Below are positions 50,617-56,772 of a stretch of DNA of 64,000 bases, piece by piece. The stretch is taken from the IMG/VR virus record IMGVR_UViG_3300024264_000011, positions 1 to 64,000 of that record, one strand, 5' to 3'. The notes under the pieces are model-generated. The model had not been told where the DNA came from. It did not search any database and saw only the letters and a list, made by a program, of their open reading frames with translations. Position 1 is the stretch's first letter. Each line of letters starts with the position of its first letter. Origin of the DNA: a virus. Both the position numbers and the translations under genes were made by a program.

Positions 50617-51021
50617 TCAACCACCGTCTACCTGACAACCTACCATAGCACCACTAACTACACCTAAAGGAATCGACCAGATCCAATTCTTTTTAGTAGC
50701 AAGAGTGCCACCTGCTGCACCACCTAGAATACCACCAACAACAGTACCCTCAACGCAAGAATTGTCATCAACATGTTTCTTAGAGTTATGATTATGGTGT
50801 GGGTGTGGATGAATAAACTTCACCTTTTTCTTACAAGGAATTTCTTTTTTGTCTGTATATGTGCGAACATAACCAGGATTTCTTCTAGTTCCTGGGATAT
50901 ATTCCTCACGATATACAGTCTTGTAACACTTCACATCTCTAGAATAGCCAGAACGTGATCCAGCAATGACATTAGTCGGGAGTAAGAGAATCGTTAGCAA
51001 TAATAGAATCGATTTTTTCAT
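50617..51021 (-). CDS. Exported glycine-zipper protein
   Basis: Start MKKSILLLLTILLLPTNVIA is a classic signal peptide, with cleavage likely after NVIA. Mature part: basic, Tyr-rich (RSGYSRDVKCYKTVYREEYI), a His-rich patch (HPHPHHNHN, 71-79), then a glycine-zipper double segment GTVVGGILGGAAGGTLA (92-108) and IPLGVVSGAMVGC (117-129). It resembles 17-kDa-antigen-type 2TM glycine-zipper proteins of the outer membrane. No lipobox Cys is seen. It may act in the periplasm, for example against superinfection or in lysis (inference). It overlaps the upstream gene by 50 bases. Confidence 0.75.
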   Translation of the reverse strand: MKKSILLLLTILLLPTNVIAGSRSGYSRDVKCYKTVYREEYIPGTRRNPGYVRTYTDKKEIPCKKKVKFIHPHPHHNHNSKKHVDDNSCVEGTVVGGILGGAAGGTLATKKNWIWSIPLGVVSGAMVGCQVDGG

Positions 51022-51202
51022 TTTGGAGTACCTTGTCGGTATAGTTGTGAATAATTTCAGTAATTTCATCCTCTGTCATTGTATTTAACCATGACCACAC
51101 TGGATCATCTGGATCCCACTCCATTGTAAAAGATCCATCATCATTCTCACTAACTTTCAGAGTATCAATCGGTGGGGATTCTGGGGTTTCTGAATGTTCC
51201 AT
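50972..51202 (-). CDS. Acidic early protein with WDPDDPVW motif (76 residues)
   Basis: MEHSETPESPPIDTLKVSEN, DDGSFTMEWDPDDPVWSWLN, then TEDEITEIIHNYTDKVLQNE. The DGS.TMEWDP.DP.WSWLN core is a recurring cyanophage early motif. Function unknown. It overlaps both neighbouring genes. Confidence 0.7.
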   Translation of the reverse strand: MEHSETPESPPIDTLKVSENDDGSFTMEWDPDDPVWSWLNTMTEDEITEIIHNYTDKVLQNEKIDSIIANDSLTPD

Positions 51203-51323
51203 AATAATTTACATATGCTAAAAATCTATTGATGTTTGGTGTTACTCCCAACGAAAGACAACACTCATACCAGGATTGAAAATCTTCATTGACATCCTCC
51301 CCCAATTTAAAGTTGATGATCAT
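51165..51323 (-). CDS. Small protein (52 residues)
   Basis: MIINFKLGEDVNEDFQSWYE, CCLSLGVTPNINRFLAYVNY, YGTFRNPRIPTD. ATG overlaps the previous stop (ATGA), and the 3' end overlaps the next gene by 38 bases. Composition is gene-like over its full length. Confidence 0.65.
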   Translation of the reverse strand: MIINFKLGEDVNEDFQSWYECCLSLGVTPNINRFLAYVNYYGTFRNPRIPTD

Positions 51324-51613
51324 AATTTACCATCAACAATAGCAGATCCTACTACTCTACTATATTGTTCTAATGTACCATCTTGTTCACACTTAAGATG
51401 CCATCGTGTCATATTGATAACAATTTCTTTTGTTAATCCAAACAGGAAATCTTTTCCTGTATCTTTTCTGACACTTTTCCATAGAAACCTAGTTTCTTCT
51501 ACATAAAAAGCATCATCAATCCAATCAACTTCAGCAATCTTGGGATGTTCGTTTGTTTTTTCTCTACGTTGTGCTTCGTCAAACATTTCGTCTGGATAAG
51601 GTTCGATGTCCAT
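51320..51613 (-). CDS. Acidic early protein (97 residues)
   Basis: MDIEPYPDEMFDEAQRREKT, EVDWIDDAFYVEETRFLWKS, then GLTKEIVINMTRWHLKCEQD. TAATG overlap with the upstream gene. Alpha/beta mixture. No family is recognised. Confidence 0.7.
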   Translation of the reverse strand: MDIEPYPDEMFDEAQRREKTNEHPKIAEVDWIDDAFYVEETRFLWKSVRKDTGKDFLFGLTKEIVINMTRWHLKCEQDGTLEQYSRVVGSAIVDGKL

Positions 51614-51822
51614 TATTCTTTGTTTTTATTAAATCCAAAAGGTCCTACTTTGTTCTTTACCCTATCTTTCATTACAGCACCAGTCATTGCTTCCATGACT
51701 TTTAAAACATCTTCTGCTTTGGGTGGAACAGGACCAAGTCTTTCAGAAACAAAATTATATTTCTTAAAGAATTCATCTGCTACTAGTTTGTAGTCTTCAA
51801 CTGTAATTGGTTCATTACTCAT
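51613..51822 (-). CDS. Small helical protein (69 residues)
   Basis: MSNEPITVEDYKLVADEFFK, KYNFVSERLGPVPPKAEDVL, KVMEAMTGAVMKDRVKNKVG. Helical with a basic C-terminus. ATGA overlap with the 47-residue gene upstream. Confidence 0.7.
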   Translation of the reverse strand: MSNEPITVEDYKLVADEFFKKYNFVSERLGPVPPKAEDVLKVMEAMTGAVMKDRVKNKVGPFGFNKNKE

Positions 51823-51962
51823 TTACCTACTCCATAATCAGGTGCTTTCTTTTCAAGATCTCGAATAGTTTGATGCAGTCGTTCAACTGACTTACGAACC
51901 TCGTCGGTTTCTTCCCACTCAAAAATGTCACCAGACTTAGTTACATGTGTTTTTTTAGTCAT
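51819..51962 (-). CDS. Small WEEtdEV protein, paralog (47 residues)
   Basis: MTKKTHVTKSGDIFEWEETD, then EVRKSVERLHQTIRDLEKKA. Same plan as the protein at 44714-44872: MTKK, a short beta part, EWEET.EV, then a coiled-coil-like helix. GGAGATTAAC precedes the start. Confidence 0.7.
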   Translation of the reverse strand: MTKKTHVTKSGDIFEWEETDEVRKSVERLHQTIRDLEKKAPDYGVGK

Positions 51963-51963
51963 G

Positions 51964-52197
51964 TTAATCTCCAGGTAGATTTTGTTCTTTACGATATTTT
52001 TTGATAAATCGTTTTATCTTCCACTGATCATACTTTATCCTTGGCCACATTGTCAAGATCATCCATCTACGACGAATCCCAATCATTAGTTCTAAGAATC
52101 TTACATTAACTAATCTTGCGGCATTTTCATCAGTAACAATAAAATAAACTGCGATTGAAAAGATTACTAATACTGTGTAGTAAGATCCTGTATACAT
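51964..52197 (-). CDS. Membrane protein (77 residues)
   Basis: MYTGSYYTVLVIFSIAVYFI (membrane span about 6-22), then VTDENAARLVNVRFLELMIG and a very basic C-terminus (WKIKRFIKKYRKEQN). One-span membrane protein with a cytoplasmic basic tail. Function unknown. Confidence 0.7.
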   Translation of the reverse strand: MYTGSYYTVLVIFSIAVYFIVTDENAARLVNVRFLELMIGIRRRWMILTMWPRIKYDQWKIKRFIKKYRKEQNLPGD

Positions 52198-52199
52198 TC

Positions 52200-52376
52200 T
52201 CAGAACTCCTGATTTCTTTTAAAGTCTAGGTAAGCAAGAATTTCACTTCTCCACTCCATTAATTCATTAAAACAGAGTTGTTCATGAGCATCTCTCCTAA
52301 GATCTGGATCTGGTTTCAAAACACTCTCATAAAATAAATTAAATGCGTCTTTACGTTTAAGATGTTTTTCATCCAT
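52200..52376 (-). CDS. Small helical protein (58 residues)
   Basis: MDEKHLKRKDAFNLFYESVL, KPDPDLRRDAHEQLCFNELM, EWRSEILAYLDFKRNQEF. Charged and helical, with the stop two bases from the next start. Unknown function. Confidence 0.65.
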   Translation of the reverse strand: MDEKHLKRKDAFNLFYESVLKPDPDLRRDAHEQLCFNELMEWRSEILAYLDFKRNQEF

Positions 52377-52407
52377 GATAGTCTTGCGAATATGGTGATA
52401 TCATAAC

Positions 52408-52584
52408 CTATGTAGGATCATTTTTGTGTTTTTTACGGTATTTTTTAAGAATTCCGTACCCTTCCTTTATCCGTTGATAAGCTTCTTCACTTGATAGTTT
52501 ATCAGCAATTTCCATATTTACTGCATTAGTTACTACCATTTCAAATTGTCTCAGTTGTAAATCATAATTATCAAAATTATACAT
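52408..52584 (-). CDS. Small basic-ended protein (58 residues)
   Basis: MYNFDNYDLQLRQFEMVVTN, AVNMEIADKLSSEEAYQRIK, then YGILKKYRKKHKNDPT. Strong GGAGG site. First gene after the terminator at 52614-52642. Helical, unknown. Confidence 0.65.
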   Translation of the reverse strand: MYNFDNYDLQLRQFEMVVTNAVNMEIADKLSSEEAYQRIKEGYGILKKYRKKHKNDPT

Positions 52585-52613
52585 AATTATCCTCCTTATA
52601 CTACACAGTAGCT

Positions 52614-52642
52614 ATAAAAAAACCACCCCAAAGGGTGGTTTA
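52614..52642 (-). terminator. Rho-independent terminator
   Basis: AAACCACCC, loop TTTG, GGGTGGTTT, followed by a T run and TATAG on the minus strand. Ends the unit of the 61-residue gene. Confidence 0.85.
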
Positions 52643-52649
52643 ATCGTTA

Positions 52650-52740
52650 TTGGGGATAATTTAATCTCAAAGACCAATTAATATAGAACGTTCATGCGAA
52701 CATTTTAGGTAATTAAACCACTCGCAGGATTTATCCCCAA
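52650..52740 (-). other. Structured 3' region closed by a 10-bp inverted repeat
   Basis: TTGGGGATAA and TTATCCCCAA at the two ends pair perfectly over 10 bases around about 71 bases. The 5' arm (minus strand) includes the last codons and stop of the 61-residue gene. A small GTTC-ATGC-GAAC hairpin lies inside. It stands directly before the terminator, so it may be a stabilising 3' structure or a small RNA. It does not fold as a tRNA. Confidence 0.5.
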
Positions 52741-52916
52741 TCATCTTTAGTATCAAAATCTGGATCAGATTTTCGATTCCACCTCTTTTTACCTGAGATT
52801 TTATATCCACTAGCAAGTTCGTCATATTCATAGTCAGTGTTCATTGCATAATTAAGTTTTTCTTCCTTAGAAGTATTGTACTTTTTAGCGGAATACTTGC
52901 GATGAGTTCGTGCCAT
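52731..52916 (-). CDS. Small basic protein (61 residues)
   Basis: MARTHRKYSAKKYNTSKEEK, LNYAMNTDYEYDELASGYKI, then KKRWNRKSDPDFDTKDDWG. Basic N-terminus, acidic end. Tyr-rich. Possibly nucleic-acid binding. Last gene of the unit started by the promoter at 53141-53169. Confidence 0.65.
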   Translation of the reverse strand: MARTHRKYSAKKYNTSKEEKLNYAMNTDYEYDELASGYKISGKKRWNRKSDPDFDTKDDWG

Positions 52917-52945
52917 TGTAGTTTAGTTTCTCCGTTAATAAAAAA

Positions 52946-53113
52946 TTACTCGTAATAAGAGTCGAAAGCGAATTCGTATTCAGATTGTGGATCATCATAG
53001 AAATCACAATCTTCTTTATCATTTATTTCAAACTTGCGATAATATTCGTCAAGTTGAATTTCATCCCTAATTTCGTCAATGATTGAACGTTTGTGGATGG
53101 GTGTTGAGAACAT
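52946..53113 (-). CDS. Small acidic protein (55 residues)
   Basis: MFSTPIHKRSIIDEIRDEIQ, LDEYYRKFEINDKEDCDFYD, DPQSEYEFAFDSYYE. Acidic, Tyr-rich C-terminus. First gene after a strong sigma70 promoter. Unknown function. Confidence 0.7.
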   Translation of the reverse strand: MFSTPIHKRSIIDEIRDEIQLDEYYRKFEINDKEDCDFYDDPQSEYEFAFDSYYE

Positions 53114-53140
53114 TGTCAGATTCCTCTGATGTACCTGGCT

Positions 53141-53169
53141 ATAATATAGGCAAGTTCCCTCCTTGTCAA
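53141..53169 (-). promoter_or_regulatory. Sigma70-type promoter
   Basis: TTGACA, 17 bases, TATTAT. Leader begins AGCC. Reads into the 55-residue acidic gene. Confidence 0.8.
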
Positions 53170-53187
53170 GGGCCGGAACGAAAAAAA

Positions 53188-53334
53188 TTATTTATCTATC
53201 AATAGAGTACGAATCCACTCATCAAATTCTTCTCCGATGGAGATTGCATCTTCAAATTGTCCCTGATTTATCAGGGACTCAAGTCTCTCCATTCTCTCCT
53301 TGAGAATAAGTTTGATGTTTTCTTCAGTGATCAT
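53188..53334 (-). CDS. Small helical protein (48 residues)
   Basis: MITEENIKLILKERMERLES, LINQGQFEDAISIGEEFDEW, IRTLLIDK. ATGA overlap with the zinc-ribbon gene. Long amphipathic helices. A GATAAATA in its last codons resembles a late promoter but no late gene follows. Confidence 0.65.
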   Translation of the reverse strand: MITEENIKLILKERMERLESLINQGQFEDAISIGEEFDEWIRTLLIDK

Positions 53335-53612
53335 ATTTCTTTAGACCATTTTCCAATTGGACATGAGGAGTGTTTCAATCTTGTTTTAGCTGACATAAAG
53401 CACCCACAACGTTTACATTGTGTAGTAGATGAATTAAATTCATCACATGATCTACAAATTCTTAATCTGTTATCTACAGTTTCTTTCGGGACAAATGCAG
53501 ATCTACCTTTAGATATTTCACCAATAGAATCTGTAATATTTTCAGAGAGACCTTTCATTTTGTTGATAAGGTCTCTCTTCATTTTGTCCCTAATTTCTCG
53601 GGACTTAGACAT
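53331..53612 (-). CDS. Zinc-ribbon protein (93 residues)
   Basis: N-terminal helix (MSKSREIRDKMKRDLINKMK) followed by two C-x-x-C pairs, CRSC (53-56) and CKRC (66-69), plus C71 and C84 (RICRSCDEFNSSTTQCKRCG, then SSCPIGKW). This is a four-Cys zinc ribbon of a kind common in cyanophages. It probably binds DNA, RNA or a polymerase subunit, but no partner is visible. TAATG and ATGA overlaps with neighbours. Confidence 0.75.
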   Translation of the reverse strand: MSKSREIRDKMKRDLINKMKGLSENITDSIGEISKGRSAFVPKETVDNRLRICRSCDEFNSSTTQCKRCGCFMSAKTRLKHSSCPIGKWSKEI

Positions 53613-53848
53613 TATTCTTCAACAGTTCCAGAAGCGTCAGAAGTGGTTTCTGGAAGAGTTACTTGTTCACCTTCAGTAGGTGGTTCCAAGATATTCATGC
53701 TTTCAATAGCACCTTGGAGTTTCAGGAAAAGTTCTTTCCTCCTTGCAAGTTCAGCATCGAGTTGTTGAATTTCCTCTGCACACTTTTTCTGTTGTTCGAG
53801 GAAGTTTGCACGAAGTTCTGCGGGAGTTTGTGTAGGAGTTGCTGTCAT
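53612..53848 (-). CDS. Coiled-coil protein (78 residues)
   Basis: MTATPTQTPAELRANFLEQQ, KKCAEEIQQLDAELARRKEL, FLKLQGAIESMNILEPP. Heptads over residues 10-52 indicate a coiled coil, with an acidic disordered tail. It heads the unit with the zinc-ribbon gene. Confidence 0.7.
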   Translation of the reverse strand: MTATPTQTPAELRANFLEQQKKCAEEIQQLDAELARRKELFLKLQGAIESMNILEPPTEGEQVTLPETTSDASGTVEE

Positions 53849-53875
53849 TGTTGATAAAAGTTGATTACGATAACA

Positions 53876-53904
53876 ATCATAGATTATTTAGACGTGTTTG
53901 TCAA
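53876..53904 (-). promoter_or_regulatory. Sigma70-type promoter
   Basis: TTGACA, 17 bases, TATGAT, 28 bases before the coiled-coil protein start. Confidence 0.8.
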
Positions 53905-53969
53905 GGGTATTGACACGGTTAACCGAACTCAGTAGAATAACTCTGTCAGGGTTCAAAAGAGAAGCTATA

Positions 53970-54668
53970 TTACTTATCAAATGCATGGTGTGATTTTAAT
54001 CCATTAGCTCTTACATAATGAAAGAATATTTGGTGATGATATTCTGGTTCTCGTATTAATTTTCTTAGATTACTAAAGACAAAGTTATATTTGGATTTTA
54101 AAGGAGTTCTCCAGTGTTCAACATCACAACCCATATAGACAATACCATCACCATCTTTTAAATTAGCATAAACTTCTTTTCCACCTAAAGTTTTTAAACA
54201 AAAACTCCATGGTTTATGAGAAGCTTTGCTAATTTGTATTGATACTGAAATTTCACAAGCATCTCTATCTACATGTCTCTCTAGTTTTTGACCTAAAAAA
54301 TAAAATCGTTCATAGTAATAGGTATTATATAATTCGTCATTCAATATTTTTTCTAAAATAGTTTTTACTTTAGAATGAGTTGTTTTATATTTTGGATAAC
54401 CATATCTTGCTAAAGAACCAGATACTTGAACTTCATCTGGTTCATGCGAGTATTTGTCATATGAACCATAATAACTAAGTTTACCTCTTTCTCTTGGAAC
54501 TTTAGTATAAAGTTCTTCTGGATCTACTAAATTACGAATAATTAGAAACCCATGTCTTTTTAAAAATTGTTGAGCACCAATAGGCACAGTATCATCTCCT
54601 GGGTCTATTGATATACTCATATCTCTGTATTCTCTATAATCTTCAAAGATACGTGCTGCAATTTCCAT
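53970..54668 (-). CDS. 2OG-Fe(II) oxygenase-like protein, second of the fibre region
   Basis: Start MEIAARIFEDYREYRDMSIS fixed by GGAGG six bases before. Shorter than the longest frame, which begins inside the preceding gene. GQKLERHVDRDACEISVSIQ gives H-x-D (132, 134), and GDGIVYMGCDVEHWRTPL gives the distal His (185). These fit the Fe(II)/2-oxoglutarate dioxygenase fold seen in phage proteins of this type. HHQIFFHYVRANG ends the core. Likely a hydroxylase of a protein or sugar. Substrate unknown. Confidence 0.8.
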   Translation of the reverse strand: MEIAARIFEDYREYRDMSISIDPGDDTVPIGAQQFLKRHGFLIIRNLVDPEELYTKVPRERGKLSYYGSYDKYSHEPDEVQVSGSLARYGYPKYKTTHSKVKTILEKILNDELYNTYYYERFYFLGQKLERHVDRDACEISVSIQISKASHKPWSFCLKTLGGKEVYANLKDGDGIVYMGCDVEHWRTPLKSKYNFVFSNLRKLIREPEYHHQIFFHYVRANGLKSHHAFDK

Positions 54669-54670
54669 AA

Positions 54671-55294
54671 TTACCTCCAACGGGGTCCTACAACCCAACC
54701 AACTAATGATTTACGTAAACCAGATTTAACTTTTAAAACTCTATGTTTTGTTCTAGAATCAAATATAATTATTGTTCCTTTCTTTCTAGGGGCAAAATAA
54801 CTTTGATCAGTTTCGTCGAGTAACTGGAGATTACCACCAGTATAATTTTCCGAATCAGATAACTGCAAGACAAAAGATAACTTTCTTACCATTTCACATT
54901 TTTCACTTACATAGTCTTCATTAGATTTAAATTTACCGTCTTCCAAAATATTAGTTGGAGAATAACAAGAAGCAATACCAGCATCTATATGCCATTTATA
55001 GAACTCACCTGGATTATAATGTGTATACTGAATATTTTCTCCATCTACATTAGATATATCATAGAGAAAATTTTCTCTATTTGCTTTTTGTACATAGTGC
55101 CACAAAAAACCAGAAACCCAATGCGTAGTTGGTATCCACGCATTGTATGAGTTTCTTTTAGATTCATCTATTACATCATTCTGTAGTTTTGATTTCTGCA
55201 CGTGCTCATCAAAATTCTTAGATAAATCTTTTCCTAATACATCTACAATATCTTCTGGTAGGTTGGTATCAAACCAAATACTTTGATATGACAT
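54671..55294 (-). CDS. 2OG-Fe(II) oxygenase (prolyl-4-hydroxylase type)
   Basis: Clear pattern: YNPGEFYKWHIDAG gives H102 and D104, RKLSFVLQLSDSENYTGGNL the middle strands, KKGTIIIFDSRTKHRVLKV the distal His 184 and SGLRKSLVGWVVGP the 2OG Arg 194. Enzyme family that hydroxylates prolines or other residues. In tail-fibre neighbourhoods it could modify phage fibres or host targets (inference). Start is the ATG of MSYQSIWFD. Confidence 0.88.
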   Translation of the reverse strand: MSYQSIWFDTNLPEDIVDVLGKDLSKNFDEHVQKSKLQNDVIDESKRNSYNAWIPTTHWVSGFLWHYVQKANRENFLYDISNVDGENIQYTHYNPGEFYKWHIDAGIASCYSPTNILEDGKFKSNEDYVSEKCEMVRKLSFVLQLSDSENYTGGNLQLLDETDQSYFAPRKKGTIIIFDSRTKHRVLKVKSGLRKSLVGWVVGPRWR

Positions 55295-55314
55295 AAACAA
55301 ACATCAAATGTACA

Positions 55315-55695
55315 TTATATATGCTCAAACTTTAACCACGAATCAGTATCCTCATCCCAAAAATAGTTATATTCATTATAATCATCTGGATATGGTATTG
55401 GAGGTTCCCATACCAAAGATTCCATATTTAATGTCCAAGATTCGTGTGGTTTGTTTTCAATGAAACAATCTCTATCTGGTACGTATAAATTACCTATACC
55501 AGCAAATTTACTTCTAATATTTGAATTAAATGATGTCTGTAACCATGTAGAATTTGGATCACTTACAATTTGTCTACAAAGTTCAATACCCGTAGATTCA
55601 CTTTCATTACCATTCTCATCTAAAATTTCTTCATTTGCAATAACTATAGTTTTAATAACTATGTTATTTTCATCCAATTGTGTAAAATGTGCCAT
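55315..55695 (-). CDS. Fibre-associated accessory protein (126 residues)
   Basis: MAHFTQLDENNIVIKTIVIA, then STWLQTSFNSNIRSKFAGIG, NLYVPDRDCFIENKPHESWT and WEPPIPYPDD. It belongs to a recognisable small family found beside marine phage fibre genes (pattern 'Q.SYN...R.K.AGIG..Y......F....P..SW.L'). Possibly a fibre tip or assembly protein, role not established. Confidence 0.7.
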   Translation of the reverse strand: MAHFTQLDENNIVIKTIVIANEEILDENGNESESTGIELCRQIVSDPNSTWLQTSFNSNIRSKFAGIGNLYVPDRDCFIENKPHESWTLNMESLVWEPPIPYPDDYNEYNYFWDEDTDSWLKFEHI

Positions 55696-55701
55696 AATAG
55701 T

Positions 55702-56772
55702 TTACTGATACTTGTAAATAAATCTAACTAAACCTGATCCACCGTTACCACCAGCGCCTCTATATTGTGGGGCATCTCTTTGACCTCCTCCACCTCCACC
55801 TGCTCCTCTATTAGCACTTCCAGCACCAGCATTAGCGGTATTAATGGATCCAGCACCACCTCCACCCGATCCACCCGATCCTGCTTGAGTTTGCGCTGGT
55901 GCATAAGCACCACCAGGTCTAGAACAACCTCCGCCACCTCCAGCTCCATATCTTATCGTTACCTGCATATTAGTTTGTTCAACTGACCACACAAGGCCAT
56001 TGCCACCAGGGCCTCCTCTAAAAACACGTCCATCCTGAGTTGGATAAGGACCAGGGCAATTTCTTCCAGTTTGTTCAGCACCTCCGCCTCCACCTCCAGC
56101 GCCATTTCCTGGAATTGTATAAGATCCTGTACCACCATTTTTTCCTTGTGGTGGAGAAACAGCAGGAGTATTACCATTTCCACCAGGCCAACCGCTAACT
56201 GGATTTCCTCTTACAGATCCACCTCCACCAGATCCTCCAGCATTACCAGCAGAAAATCTTCCACCTCTTCCACCACCAGCAGATGTAATTCCATTAAAAG
56301 ATGATGAACTTCCATTAGATCCATTACCAGAGTTTGGTCCTCCTGGACCACCAGATCCTCCAGCACCTACAACAACTGGATAACTACCAGGTGATATATT
56401 CATAGTGCCGGTTCTCATACCACCTCCGCCTCCACCTCCAGAGATTCCGCCGCCTCCTCCACCGCCGCCACCGACGACGCAATAATATAATTCGGGTGCA
56501 TCATCAGGTGCATGATTTATAGTTAACGTACCACTACTACTAAATTCAACTCTTCTCCAATTACCATTAGTAGCATTTGGTGAATTTCCAGGATATGATA
56601 CTGACATATAAGTCCTATTAAGACCCCTAAAACTATTCATAGATATTGCACCTGTTGCAATTCCAATAGCTGCTCTCATTGCAGCATCACCAAGACTACG
56701 AGTTGCACCACTAGCATGTCCCACGTATGATTGAATTTGGTTTATACTAATAGATCCAGTAGGTAAAGGCAT
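55702..56772 (-). CDS. Glycine-rich adhesin-like protein
   Basis: MPLPTGSISINQIQSYVGHA leads, followed by about 250 residues of glycine runs (for example VVGGGGGGGGGISGGGGGG, SPGSYPVVVGAGGSGGPGGP, GAGSANRGAGGGGGGQRD) and an end GNGGSGLVRFIYKYQ. The layout fits the phage glycine-rich domain forming polyglycine-II type sandwiches in receptor-binding tips such as gp38-like adhesins. It lies after the S74 fibre, so a receptor-binding role is likely (inference). Start ATG shares its last bases with the fibre stop. Confidence 0.8.
   Translation of the reverse strand: MPLPTGSISINQIQSYVGHASGATRSLGDAAMRAAIGIATGAISMNSFRGLNRTYMSVSYPGNSPNATNGNWRRVEFSSSGTLTINHAPDDAPELYYCVVGGGGGGGGGISGGGGGGGMRTGTMNISPGSYPVVVGAGGSGGPGGPNSGNGSNGSSSSFNGITSAGGGRGGRFSAGNAGGSGGGGSVRGNPVSGWPGGNGNTPAVSPPQGKNGGTGSYTIPGNGAGGGGGGAEQTGRNCPGPYPTQDGRVFRGGPGGNGLVWSVEQTNMQVTIRYGAGGGGGCSRPGGAYAPAQTQAGSGGSGGGGAGSINTANAGAGSANRGAGGGGGGQRDAPQYRGAGGNGGSGLVRFIYKYQ

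Noticed and set aside
52650-52740. tRNA gene
   Set aside because: The closing helix suggested an acceptor stem, but no T-arm with a TTC loop, no anticodon arm and no CCA-like end can be drawn.
53189-53196. Late promoter GATAAATA in the end of the 48-residue gene
   Set aside because: It fits NATAAATA, but the next gene is an early-type gene with its own sigma70 promoter, so this match is probably coincidental.
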